Part shown: one piece after another, positions 57,430-64,000 of the stretch | Numbering within the stretch: the first letter of the stretch is position 1 | Layout: each line of letters begins with the position of its first letter | Notes under the pieces: model-generated | Database searches by the model: none | Told to the model about the DNA's origin: nothing | Seen by the model: only the letters and a program-made list of their open reading frames with translations | Position numbers and translations under genes: made by a program | Assembly (NCBI RefSeq): GCF_000716335.1 | Contig: NZ_KL591003.1 | Coordinates: 444,261 to 508,260 of the forward strand | Direction of reading: 5' to 3' | Length of the DNA stretch: 64,000 nucleotides | Source: Streptomyces sp. NRRL S-118 | GTDB lineage: Bacteria > Actinomycetota > Actinomycetes > Streptomycetales > Streptomycetaceae

Positions 57430-58592
57430 GCGGTCACCTCGCGCCGCTCCATGTCCACCCGTACGTCCTCGAAGGCGCGGTGCAGCGCCGCGCGTTCCGG
57501 TCCGTCGGGGCCGGCGCCGCCGCGCACGTGGGCGACGAAGTCCTCGGCGATCTGCTGATCACTGCGTCCGCGCAGGCGCTGCGCGTACGAGGCGGCGGGC
57601 CCGTCGTCGGTCCGGTCCGGGTCGAGGACGAGGCTCAGGGTGTGCGGGAAGCGCTCGGTGAGCCGCGCCATGGGCTCGGGCGGCCGGACGGGGTCGGTCA
57701 GGGTGGCCTCGACCCAGGACTCCTCGTGCCGGGCGAGCTCCGGGTCGCCGAGCAGGTCCTCGAGCCGGCCGCGGATGCGGGCGAGGGGCCGCGGCACCGG
57801 GCAGTCGATCCGCTCGGCGTTGATCTCCCCGCCGGGGCCGAGGTCGACGAGCCACATGGTCTTGCGGTGGCCGGCTTCGGAGAAGGAGTAGGCCAGGGGC
57901 GAGCCCGAGTACCGCACCCGTGCGGTGATCGTCTGGCTGCCGTGCAGGTGCCCGAGGGCGACGTAGTCGACGCCGTCGAAGACGCCGGCGGGGACGGCGG
58001 CCACTCCGCCGACGGTGATGTCGCGCTCGCTGTCGCTGGGTTCGCCGCCCGCGACGAAGGCGTGGGCGAGGACGACCGAGCGGGTGCCGGCCGGGCGTCC
58101 GGCGAGGTCCGCGCGGACGCGGTCCATGGCGGCGGACAGGACGGATTCGTGCCCGGCCTTCTTGGTGCCGAACTCGTCCCGGACCAGGGCGGGTTCGAGG
58201 TAGGGCAGGCCGTACAGGGCGACGTCGCCGTGCTCGTCGGCCAGCAGGACCGGGGTGCCGACGCCGGCGGGGTCGGTCCGCAGGTGTATCCCGGCCCGCT
58301 CGATGAGTCCCGCACCGACGCCGAGCCGGCGCCCCGAGTCGTGGTTCCCGGAGATCATCACGGTGGGTACGCCGGCTTCGGCAAGCCGGTGCAGCGCCGT
58401 GTCGAACAGTTCCACGGCGGGCAGCGGCGGCACCGCCCGGTCGTAGACGTCCCCTGCCACCAGCACGGCGTCCACGTCGTGCTCGCGCACCGCGGCCACC
58501 AGGTGGTCGAGGAACGCGGCCTGGGCGTCGAGCAGGCCGACGCGGTGGAACGACCGTCCCAGGTGCCAGTCCGACGTATGCAGGAGTCTCAT
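57426..58592 (-). CDS. sbcD: Exonuclease SbcCD subunit D
   Basis: The 388-aa Mre11-like nuclease has phosphoesterase motifs LHTSDWHLGRSFH (1), VLVAGDVYDRAVPP (2), MISGNHDSGRRL (3), LAHAFVAGGEP (4) and LGHLHGSQTI (5). It cuts DNA endo- and exonucleolytically in complex with SbcC, encoded next. The order sbcD-sbcC is conserved in actinobacteria. Confidence 0.95.
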   Translation of the reverse strand: MRLLHTSDWHLGRSFHRVGLLDAQAAFLDHLVAAVREHDVDAVLVAGDVYDRAVPPLPAVELFDTALHRLAEAGVPTVMISGNHDSGRRLGVGAGLIERAGIHLRTDPAGVGTPVLLADEHGDVALYGLPYLEPALVRDEFGTKKAGHESVLSAAMDRVRADLAGRPAGTRSVVLAHAFVAGGEPSDSERDITVGGVAAVPAGVFDGVDYVALGHLHGSQTITARVRYSGSPLAYSFSEAGHRKTMWLVDLGPGGEINAERIDCPVPRPLARIRGRLEDLLGDPELARHEESWVEATLTDPVRPPEPMARLTERFPHTLSLVLDPDRTDDGPAASYAQRLRGRSDQQIAEDFVAHVRGGAGPDGPERAALHRAFEDVRVDMERREVTA

Positions 58593-58634
58593 GATCCCCG
58601 AGATTAACGGTGGGGTCCGACAGCGCGGGCGGCT

Positions 58635-59261
58635 TCAGCCGTCTCCGTACGCCTCGCCGCCCAGTTCCAGTGCGGCGGTCCCGGCCGTCGCATCCGCCAG
58701 CCAGAGGCGGAAGTTGTCGACGTCGGCGTCCGGCAGGCCGACCTCGATGGTGACGGCCTCGGCGTAACGCACGTCACGTACGGCCCGCCCGGTCGCCCGC
58801 AGGTCGTTCTCCAGCTTCCCGGCGCGCTGGTGGTCGACGGTGACGGTGGCGAGCCGGTAGCGGTGGCGCGTGACGGTGCCGAGCGCGTCGAGCGCTTCGC
58901 CCACGACGCCGCCGTAGGCCCGGATGAGTCCGCCTGCGCCGAGCTTGACGCCGCCGTAGTAGCGGGTCACCACAGCCGCGACATAACGGACTTCTCGCCG
59001 CAGGAGCATCTGGAGCATGGGCACACCGGCCGTGCCGCCCGGCTCGCCGTCGTCGCTGGCCTTCTGCACGGCGGCGTCGGCGCCGACGACGTACGCGAAG
59101 CAGTTGTGCGTGGCGGTCGGGTGCTCCCTGCGGATGCGCGCGACGAAGTCCTGCGCCTCCTGCTCGGTCGCGGCGGGCGCGAGTGCGCAGAGGAAGCGCG
59201 ATCGGTTGATCTCGGTCTCGTGCACGCCCTCGCGGGCGACCGTCCGGTACTGCTCCTGCAT
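58635..59261 (-). CDS. YigZ/IMPACT family protein
   Basis: A 208-aa protein with the UPF0029 N-terminal domain (INRSRFLCALAPAATEQEAQDFVARIRREHPTATHNCFAYV, SDDGEPGGTAGVPMLQML, VTRYYGGVKLGAGGLIRAYG) and a C-terminal DUF1949-like region (VTVDHQRAGKLENDLRATGR). The family is conserved from bacteria to eukaryotes; IMPACT homologues act on translation control, but the bacterial role is not settled. Confidence 0.92.
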   Translation of the reverse strand: MQEQYRTVAREGVHETEINRSRFLCALAPAATEQEAQDFVARIRREHPTATHNCFAYVVGADAAVQKASDDGEPGGTAGVPMLQMLLRREVRYVAAVVTRYYGGVKLGAGGLIRAYGGVVGEALDALGTVTRHRYRLATVTVDHQRAGKLENDLRATGRAVRDVRYAEAVTIEVGLPDADVDNFRLWLADATAGTAALELGGEAYGDG

Positions 59262-59361
59262 CCCGCCACCTTATGCGCGGTCCGCCGGCGGGAAGGAATC
59301 GCGGGGAGCGGGGGTTGCGTACGCCGAGGGCCGTGCAAGGGCCGTCCAGAGGAGGCACAGC

Positions 59362-59781
59362 GTGCAGAGCGAGTACGAGAACGAGAACGAGACCGTTCGC
59401 AGGATCCTCACGGAGGCCGGGGACACCTGGGCGGTGGTGGGCCTGTCCGCCAACAGGTCGCGGGCGGCGTACGGCGTCGCGGCCGTGCTCCAGCGCTTCG
59501 GCAAGCGGATCGTGCCCGTCCACCCCAAGGCGGAGACCGTCCACGGGGAGCGGGGGTACGCGTCGCTGGCGGACATCCCCTTCCCCGTGGACGTCGTGGA
59601 CGTCTTCGTCAACAGCGAGCTGGCGGGAGGCATCGCCGACGAAGCGGTCGCCAAGGGAGCCGAGGCGGTCTGGTTCCAGCTCGGGGTGATCGACGAGGCG
59701 GCCTTCGCGCGCACGCGCGCCGCGGGTCTGGACATGGTGATGGACCGCTGCCCCGCCATCGAGATCCCGAAGCTCAGCTGA
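59362..59781 (+). CDS. CoA-binding (Rossmann) domain protein
   Basis: A 139-aa protein with the YccU-type CoA-binding domain: WAVVGLSANRSRAAYGVAAVLQRFGKRIVPVHP, VDVVDVFVNSELAGGIADEAV, and VWFQLGVIDEAAFARTRAAGLDMVMDRCPAIE. The GTG start follows GAGGAGGC. Related proteins bind CoA reversibly; the cellular function is unknown. Its stop overlaps the convergent YbaK fragment by 8 bp. Confidence 0.9.
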   Translation: MQSEYENENETVRRILTEAGDTWAVVGLSANRSRAAYGVAAVLQRFGKRIVPVHPKAETVHGERGYASLADIPFPVDVVDVFVNSELAGGIADEAVAKGAEAVWFQLGVIDEAAFARTRAAGLDMVMDRCPAIEIPKLS

Positions 59782-59974
59782 CCGCGGCGGCCGATCCGAG
59801 GCCGTCCAGGACCACCGCGCCCGGCAGTCCGGCGAGAGCCGCGCCGGGGACGATGAGCCTGTCCCGGCGGCGGCCGCTGCCGATCAGCACGCACTCCCGG
59901 TCCACGACCGCGGCGTCGAACAGCTGCGGCCGGCCGCCGGGCTGCCCGACCGGCGTGATGCCGCCGTACTCCAT
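59774..59974 (-). pseudogene. C-terminal fragment of a YbaK/EbsC-type aminoacyl-tRNA deacylase
   Basis: The 66-aa frame MEYGGITPVGQPGG...LFDAAVVDRECVLIGSGRRRDRLIVPGAALAGLPGAVVLDGLG is the last third of a YbaK-like editing domain (normally about 150-170 aa), in which GMEYGGITPVG and the GSG-R-K/R-L motif are conserved. Upstream in frame there is only Pro/Gly/Arg-rich text and no N-terminal domain. It is a truncated relic. Confidence 0.6.
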
Positions 59975-60078
59975 GCCGGCCGGCCGTCCCGGCGTGCGGT
60001 CGGGCGCCCGGCCCGGGCCGCGACAGCCGGCCCCGGTCCCCGCAGGCGGCGCCGGGGGTCAGCGGGCGGTGCCGGGTG

Positions 60079-60651
60079 TCAGCGGGCGGGCGGGATGGAG
60101 ACCGCCATCGTCATTCCGACCGGCTCGTCCCCGTCGTTGCGGTAGGCGTGCGGGACGTTCGACTCGAAGACCACGGAGTTTCCGGCCGGCACCTGGTGGG
60201 CGACGCCGTCCACGACCAGGGTGAGCTCCCCCGCGGTGACGTGGAGCAGCTCGGTCGTGCCGTCGGGGTGCGGGTCGGAGGCGTGGGCGTCCCCCGGCAT
60301 CAGGGTCCACGACCACAGCTCCAGCGGCCCGCGCGCCTCGGTGCCGACCAGCAGGGTGGTGTGGCTGCCCTTGTCCGTGGACCACATGCGGACGGCCTGC
60401 TCCTCGGGGACGATCCGCACGTGCCCGCCCTGTTCGTAGTCGAGCAGCGTGGTGATGGAGACGCCGAGCGCGTCGGCGAGCTTCACGGTGGTTCCGACGC
60501 TCGGGTTCGTCCGGGCCTGCTCGATCTGGATGATCATGCCGCGGCTCACCCCGGCGCGTGCCGCGAGCGCGTCGAGCGTGAAGCCCCGCTCCCCTCGCCA
60601 GCGCTTGAGGTTGCGGGCGAGGGACTGGGTGAGCTGATCGAGGTCCGACAC
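60079..60651 (-). CDS. XRE-family regulator with cupin sensor domain
   Basis: A 190-aa protein: HTH at about 8-62 (LARNLKRWRGERGFTLDALAARAGVSRGMIIQIEQARTNPSVGTTVKLADALGVS) and a cupin_2 domain (TTELLHVTAGELTLVVDGVAHQVPAGNSVVFESNVPHAYRN). I chose GTG 60651 with GGACGGA upstream over a TTG at 60684. It is divergent from an EamA transporter, and a pair of direct repeats lies between, so it probably controls both. Confidence 0.88.
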   Translation of the reverse strand: MSDLDQLTQSLARNLKRWRGERGFTLDALAARAGVSRGMIIQIEQARTNPSVGTTVKLADALGVSITTLLDYEQGGHVRIVPEEQAVRMWSTDKGSHTTLLVGTEARGPLELWSWTLMPGDAHASDPHPDGTTELLHVTAGELTLVVDGVAHQVPAGNSVVFESNVPHAYRNDGDEPVGMTMAVSIPPAR

Positions 60652-60684
60652 ATTCCGTCCAATATTCTGGATGACAGAGTTCAA

Positions 60685-60709
60685 TGGACTGCACTACGGT
60701 GGACTGCAC
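60685..60709 (+). promoter_or_regulatory. TGGACTGCAC direct repeats between cupin regulator and EamA gene
   Basis: TGGACTGCAC occurs at 60685-60694 and 60700-60709, a 15-bp period, within a patch where ATTGTCCAT follows as a partial inverted copy. Their position between divergent genes suggests operators for the XRE-cupin protein. Confidence 0.5.
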
Positions 60710-60757
60710 CCCATTGTCCATCGCACTGTACTGCGCGCATCGCGAGCCGAGGATCCC

Positions 60758-61624
60758 ATGACAGCACTGTTCGCCCTGGCCACCAGCCTCCTGTGGGGGC
60801 TGGCCGACTTCGGTGGCGGGCTGCTCACGCGGCGCATGCCCGCCCTGACCGTGGTCGTCGCCTCCCAGACCATCGCCGTGGCGGTGCTCGGCGCCGCCGT
60901 CGTCGCCACCGGCGGCTGGAGCGAGGCAGGGCCGCGGCTCTGGTACGCGGTGGCGGCCGGGGCCGTGGGGCCGGTGGCCATGCTCGCCTTCTACAAGGCA
61001 CTGGCGCTCGGACCGATGGGCGTGGTCTCACCGCTCGGCTCGCTCGGGGTGGTCGTGCCCGTCTCGGTCGGCCTGCTGGTCGGGGACCGGCCGGGGCTGC
61101 TGCAGTTCGCCGGGATCGGCGTGGCCGTCGCGGGCGTGGTGCTGGCGGGTGGTCCGGAGCTGCGCGGCGCCCCGGTGCAGCGACAGGCGGTCCTGTTGAC
61201 GCTGGTGGCGGCGTTCGGCTTCGGCTCGGTGATGGCGCTGATCTCGGAGGCGTCCGCCACGCTCACCGGCCTGTTCCTCGCGCTGTTCGTCCAGCGCGTC
61301 ACCAATGTCGTGGTCGGCGGTGCGGCCCTGTACGCGTCGGTGAGGCGGGGCGGGCGGGCGCTGCCGGAGGACGGCGGGATGCGCGTGCTCCTCGGCGCGC
61401 TGCCCGCGCTCGCGTTCGTCGGGCTGGCGGACGTCGCCGCGAACGGCACGTACGCGCTGGCCGCGCAGAGCGGACCCGTCACCGTGGCCGCCGTCCTGGC
61501 GAGCCTCTACCCGGTGGTCACGGCGCTCGCCGCGCGGGGCGTCCTCAAGGAGCGGCTGCGGGCCGTACAGGCGGCGGGTGCGGGACTGGCACTGGTGGGC
61601 ACGGTCCTGCTGGCCACGGGCTGA
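60758..61624 (+). CDS. EamA/DMT-family transporter
   Basis: A 288-aa ten-segment permease with two EamA repeats (FALATSLLWGLADFGGGLLTRR, then KALALGPMGVVSPLGSLGVVVPVSVGLL; ANGTYALAAQSGPVTVAAVLASLYPVVTALAARGVLKE). The ATG at 60758 was chosen; the upstream 29 residues lie in the operator region. Substrate unknown, probably a small metabolite or amino acid exporter under the divergent regulator. Confidence 0.88.
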   Translation: MTALFALATSLLWGLADFGGGLLTRRMPALTVVVASQTIAVAVLGAAVVATGGWSEAGPRLWYAVAAGAVGPVAMLAFYKALALGPMGVVSPLGSLGVVVPVSVGLLVGDRPGLLQFAGIGVAVAGVVLAGGPELRGAPVQRQAVLLTLVAAFGFGSVMALISEASATLTGLFLALFVQRVTNVVVGGAALYASVRRGGRALPEDGGMRVLLGALPALAFVGLADVAANGTYALAAQSGPVTVAAVLASLYPVVTALAARGVLKERLRAVQAAGAGLALVGTVLLATG

Positions 61625-61713
61625 CCCGGGCGGGCCGGTCCCCCGATGCGGCCACGCCCGCCGGGGGCCGCGGGCGCCCCGGTCAACGGGAACCCGGCCC
61701 CGCGGGCGGCCGG

Positions 61714-62463
61714 TCAGCGGCTGATCTCGCTCTCGTCGAGGTCTGCGAGCGCCAGCAGCTGCTCGGGCGTGACACCCTGCGGGACGGGCACCGGCGCAGG
61801 TGTGCGCAGCGGCGGCTGCCAGCCGTTGACGGCGTCCCAGCTGCGGACGACGCGGGCCGGCGCGCCGGCCACCACCGCGTGGTCGGGCACCTCGCCGCGC
61901 ACGACGGCCCCGGCTGCGACCACCACGTTCCGCCCGAGCCGGGCACCGGGCAGGATCACGGCGCCCGTGCCGAGCCAGCACCCCGGGCCGATCTCCACCG
62001 GCTCGCTGCGCGGCCACTGGCGGCCGACCGGCTCGTGCGGATCGTCGTAACTGTGGTTCGTGGAGGTGATGTAGACGTACGGGCCGCAGAAGGTGTCGGC
62101 GCCGATGGTCACCCGGCCGTCGGCGATGACGTGGCTGCCGCGCCCGAGGACGACGCCGTTGCCGAGGACGAGGACGGGCTCGGGCCCCAGGTCGAGGCCG
62201 GGCATCATGCCGGCGGTGAGGGTCACCTGCTCCGCGATGATGCAGTGCTCGCCGATGTCGATCCAGCCCTCGCCGAAGACGGTGCCCTGCGGGAAGGCGA
62301 GCCGGGTGCCCGCACCGAGCGTGCGGAACCTGAGCCTGCCGGGGCGTTCGGGGGTGACGGCCCCCGTCTCCTGCACCCACCGCCAGCCGCTCTGCACGGC
62401 CCGCGTGAGCACCCGGCGCCGCCAGGCGGCCAGCGATGAGAACGTGTTTCTGTTCTTCGGCAC
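61714..62463 (-). CDS. Left-handed beta-helix acyltransferase
   Basis: The 249-aa protein contains hexapeptide repeats (IDIGEHCIIAEQVTLTAGM, VLGRGSHVIADGRVTIGADTFCGPYVYITSTNHSYDDP, IGPGCWLGTGAVILPGARLGRNVVVAAGAVVRGEVPDHAVVAGAPARVVR). The His in STNHSY and the VAGAPA-V end are typical of xenobiotic or maltose O-acetyltransferase-type enzymes. The GTG start was chosen over an unconserved longer frame. Acceptor unknown. Confidence 0.88.
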   Translation of the reverse strand: MPKNRNTFSSLAAWRRRVLTRAVQSGWRWVQETGAVTPERPGRLRFRTLGAGTRLAFPQGTVFGEGWIDIGEHCIIAEQVTLTAGMMPGLDLGPEPVLVLGNGVVLGRGSHVIADGRVTIGADTFCGPYVYITSTNHSYDDPHEPVGRQWPRSEPVEIGPGCWLGTGAVILPGARLGRNVVVAAGAVVRGEVPDHAVVAGAPARVVRSWDAVNGWQPPLRTPAPVPVPQGVTPEQLLALADLDESEISR

Positions 62464-62604
62464 CCGCTCACGGTAATGGGCCGGGCCGCGGCGGACCGGC
62501 GCGCCGGCCTGTGATGTTCGCCCCACCGTCGGCGTGGCCGGGGCCGTCGCTTACGGTTCCCCTGGCGCGACGGAACAGCACATGAGCATCCGAGGGAGCA
62601 GGCG

Positions 62605-63135
62605 ATGGCAGAGCGGGCGTTGATCACCGCGGTGGGCGGCAAGGAACCGGACGTCGACGCGAAGGCCTTCGCCGCACCGACCTCCGTGGTGGTCGGCGAG
62701 GTCACGATGGCCCCCGGTTCGAGCGTCTGGTACCACTCCGTGCTGCGCGCCGACTGCGGGCCGATCGTCCTGGGCGCGGACAGCAACATCCAGGACAACT
62801 GCACGGTCCACGTGGACCCGGGCTTCCCGGTGACGGTCGGCGAGCGGGTCTCGGTCGGCCACAACGCCGTGCTGCACGGCTGCACGGTCGAGGACGACGT
62901 GCTCGTCGGCATGGGCGCCACCGTGCTCAACGGGGCCCACATCGGCGCGGGTTCGCTGATCGCGGCCCAGGCGCTGGTACCGCAGGGGATGCGGGTGCCG
63001 CCGGGCTCGCTCGTCGCGGGCGTGCCGGCGAAGGTCAAGCGGGCGCTGACCGACGAGGAGCGTGAGGGCATCAAGCTGAACGCCGCGATGTACCTGGAGC
63101 TGGCCGAGGCCCACCGCGCGGCCCATCAGGGCTGA
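62605..63135 (+). CDS. Gamma-class carbonic anhydrase-like protein
   Basis: A 176-aa left-handed beta-helix protein: SSVWYHSVLRADCGPIVLGADSNIQDNCTVHVDPGFPVTVGERVSVGHNAVLHGCTVEDDVLVGMGATVLNG. The three metal-binding histidines (VHVD, VGHNAVLHG) and the Arg/Asp of VLRADCG match YrdA/CaiE gamma-CA proteins. Activity in this subgroup is not always shown. Confidence 0.9.
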   Translation: MAERALITAVGGKEPDVDAKAFAAPTSVVVGEVTMAPGSSVWYHSVLRADCGPIVLGADSNIQDNCTVHVDPGFPVTVGERVSVGHNAVLHGCTVEDDVLVGMGATVLNGAHIGAGSLIAAQALVPQGMRVPPGSLVAGVPAKVKRALTDEEREGIKLNAAMYLELAEAHRAAHQG

Positions 63136-63206
63136 CCCTCCCCCGTCCCCGGCGCCCCGGTCCGCGCGACGCGCCGGGGCACCGGGCGGCCGGCGCTCCG
63201 GTGGGG

Positions 63207-63881
63207 TCAGTCGGCCGCGGCGGCCGGCACCGGCTCGCGCTCGGCGGTCACGGCGGAGGTGTTCGCCTCGGCCCGGGCCGCCGCCTTCTTGGCGCGGTTC
63301 TTGAGGATCAGCATCGAGGTCAGGCCCACGAGGACCGCGAGGACCAGGCCCAGCCACGAGAACCGCTTCAGCCACGCCTCGGCGACGACACCCACCGAGT
63401 AGATGACGGCCGTGGTGCCGCCCGCCCAGAGGATCCCGCCGAAGACGTTGGCGATGGCGAACTTCCAGTACGGCATGCGGAGGACACCCGCGAGCGGCCC
63501 GGCGAAGATCCGCAGCAGCGCCACGAACCGGCCGAAGAAGACGGCCCACATGCCCCACTTCTCGAAGGAGCGCTCCGCCATGGCGATATTGGCTTCGCCG
63601 AAGTGCTTGGGGAACTTGCCGCCGAGCCAGGCGAGCAGTGGCCGGCCGCCCTTGCGGCCGATGGCGTAGCCGATCGAGTCACCGATGATGGCGCCCGCGG
63701 TCGCGCACGCGCCGAGGATGTACGGGTTGATGTCGCCGTGCTGCGAGGCCAGCAGCGCCGAGCTGACGAGGACGATCTCGCCCGGCAGCGGGATGCCGAG
63801 GCTCTCGAGCCCGATCACCACCCCCACGAGGAGGTAGATGCTGACCGGGGGAACGGTCTCGAGCCACTCCTGGACGTGCAA
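63207..63881 (-). CDS. DedA-family membrane protein
   Basis: The 224-aa protein has the DedA/SNARE-associated features: LLVGVVIGLESLGIPLPGEIVL, GDSIGYAIGR, and FGRFVALLRIFAGPLAGVLRM, with about five hydrophobic segments and a charged C-terminal tail. Family members are polyprenyl-phosphate or phosphatidylethanolamine flippases/transporters. The start is a TTG, supported by GGAGGAG nine bases upstream. The 119 bp upstream to the window edge hold no gene that I can see. Confidence 0.9.
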   Translation of the reverse strand: MHVQEWLETVPPVSIYLLVGVVIGLESLGIPLPGEIVLVSSALLASQHGDINPYILGACATAGAIIGDSIGYAIGRKGGRPLLAWLGGKFPKHFGEANIAMAERSFEKWGMWAVFFGRFVALLRIFAGPLAGVLRMPYWKFAIANVFGGILWAGGTTAVIYSVGVVAEAWLKRFSWLGLVLAVLVGLTSMLILKNRAKKAAARAEANTSAVTAEREPVPAAAAD

Positions 63882-64000
63882 CGCCGGCTCCTCCGTGTCG
63901 ACTGCGGTTGGCTGCGGTGCCGGTGCCCTGGGGCCGGCCGGGCGTGCGCGACGGCGGCGCGTACGCCCGGGCAGCCTACCGCGTCACAGCGGGAGCACCC

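Noticed and set aside
54364..57558. 1064-codon plus-strand frame opposite sbcC
   Set aside because: Antisense to sbcC, whose P-loop, zinc hook and signature motifs are intact; the frame is a GC-bias shadow.

Overview
The window is very GC-rich chromosomal DNA whose gene content points to Streptomyces or a close relative. It has an XRE/DUF397 regulatory pair, a divergent bioF/bioBAD biotin locus, a tap-tpg telomere-replication pair (the machinery of linear chromosomes), ECF41, ROK and MocR regulators, mycothiol-type enzyme remnants, GTG/TTG starts, and many four-base stop/start overlaps. No rRNA, tRNA or CRISPR array was seen.

Left chromosomal part (1-16225): the regulator pair; the biotin genes bioF (leftward) and bioB-bioA-bioD (rightward); a VOC protein and a methyltransferase; tap and tpg; a hydrolase; an RHH/Fic-like toxin-antitoxin pair; a 54-codon remnant of a luciferase-like monooxygenase; a GNAT; two tandem CNNM/CBS transporters; a truncated MDMPI_C gene; and an SGNH hydrolase.

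Integrated element (about 16226-31961, 15.7 kb): this looks like an actinomycete integrative and conjugative element inserted exactly at the start of purB. It has three blocks. On the left are a leftward tyrosine integrase and a repressor. Next comes a rightward block of two excisionase-like proteins, a DUF2742 protein, an SF3-helicase replication protein and small ORFs. On the right is a leftward transfer block: DUF6907-type proteins, a SpdB-like membrane protein, small proteins and an FtsK/TraB translocase. Between the blocks sits an isolated 1235-aa phage tail tape-measure-like protein with its own candidate promoter/operator, bounded by strong hairpins and with no other virion gene. A TTAGCAACAG/TAAGCAACAG motif recurs at the divergent repressor/xis promoters and at the transfer-operon promoter, so one repressor may control both. 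A 22-bp-arm nested palindrome behind the replication gene is a candidate origin. A roughly 210-bp imperfect inverted repeat lies where the two halves converge. Paired TCTCACA repeats lie at both ends, next to the att sites. Integration separates purB from its native -10 (left behind at attL) and supplies a similar -10 at the same distance from the GTG.

Right chromosomal part (31962-64000): purB and mug; a decayed LuxR-type gene; ROK, GntR and ECF41 regulators; a hydrolase; a divergent EamA/MocR pair; PhoD; a SWIM/DUF6493 pair; an ACT-GNAT membrane protein; a Cys/Met gamma-family PLP enzyme with a divergent Lrp regulator; a DUF885 peptidase-like protein; a rhodanese with a divergent Lrp regulator; sbcC-sbcD; a YigZ/IMPACT protein; a CoA-binding protein with a YbaK fragment behind it; an XRE-cupin regulator with a divergent EamA exporter; two left-handed beta-helix proteins (an acyltransferase and a gamma-carbonic anhydrase); and a DedA protein. 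All calls are made by reading the sequence; no database search was run.
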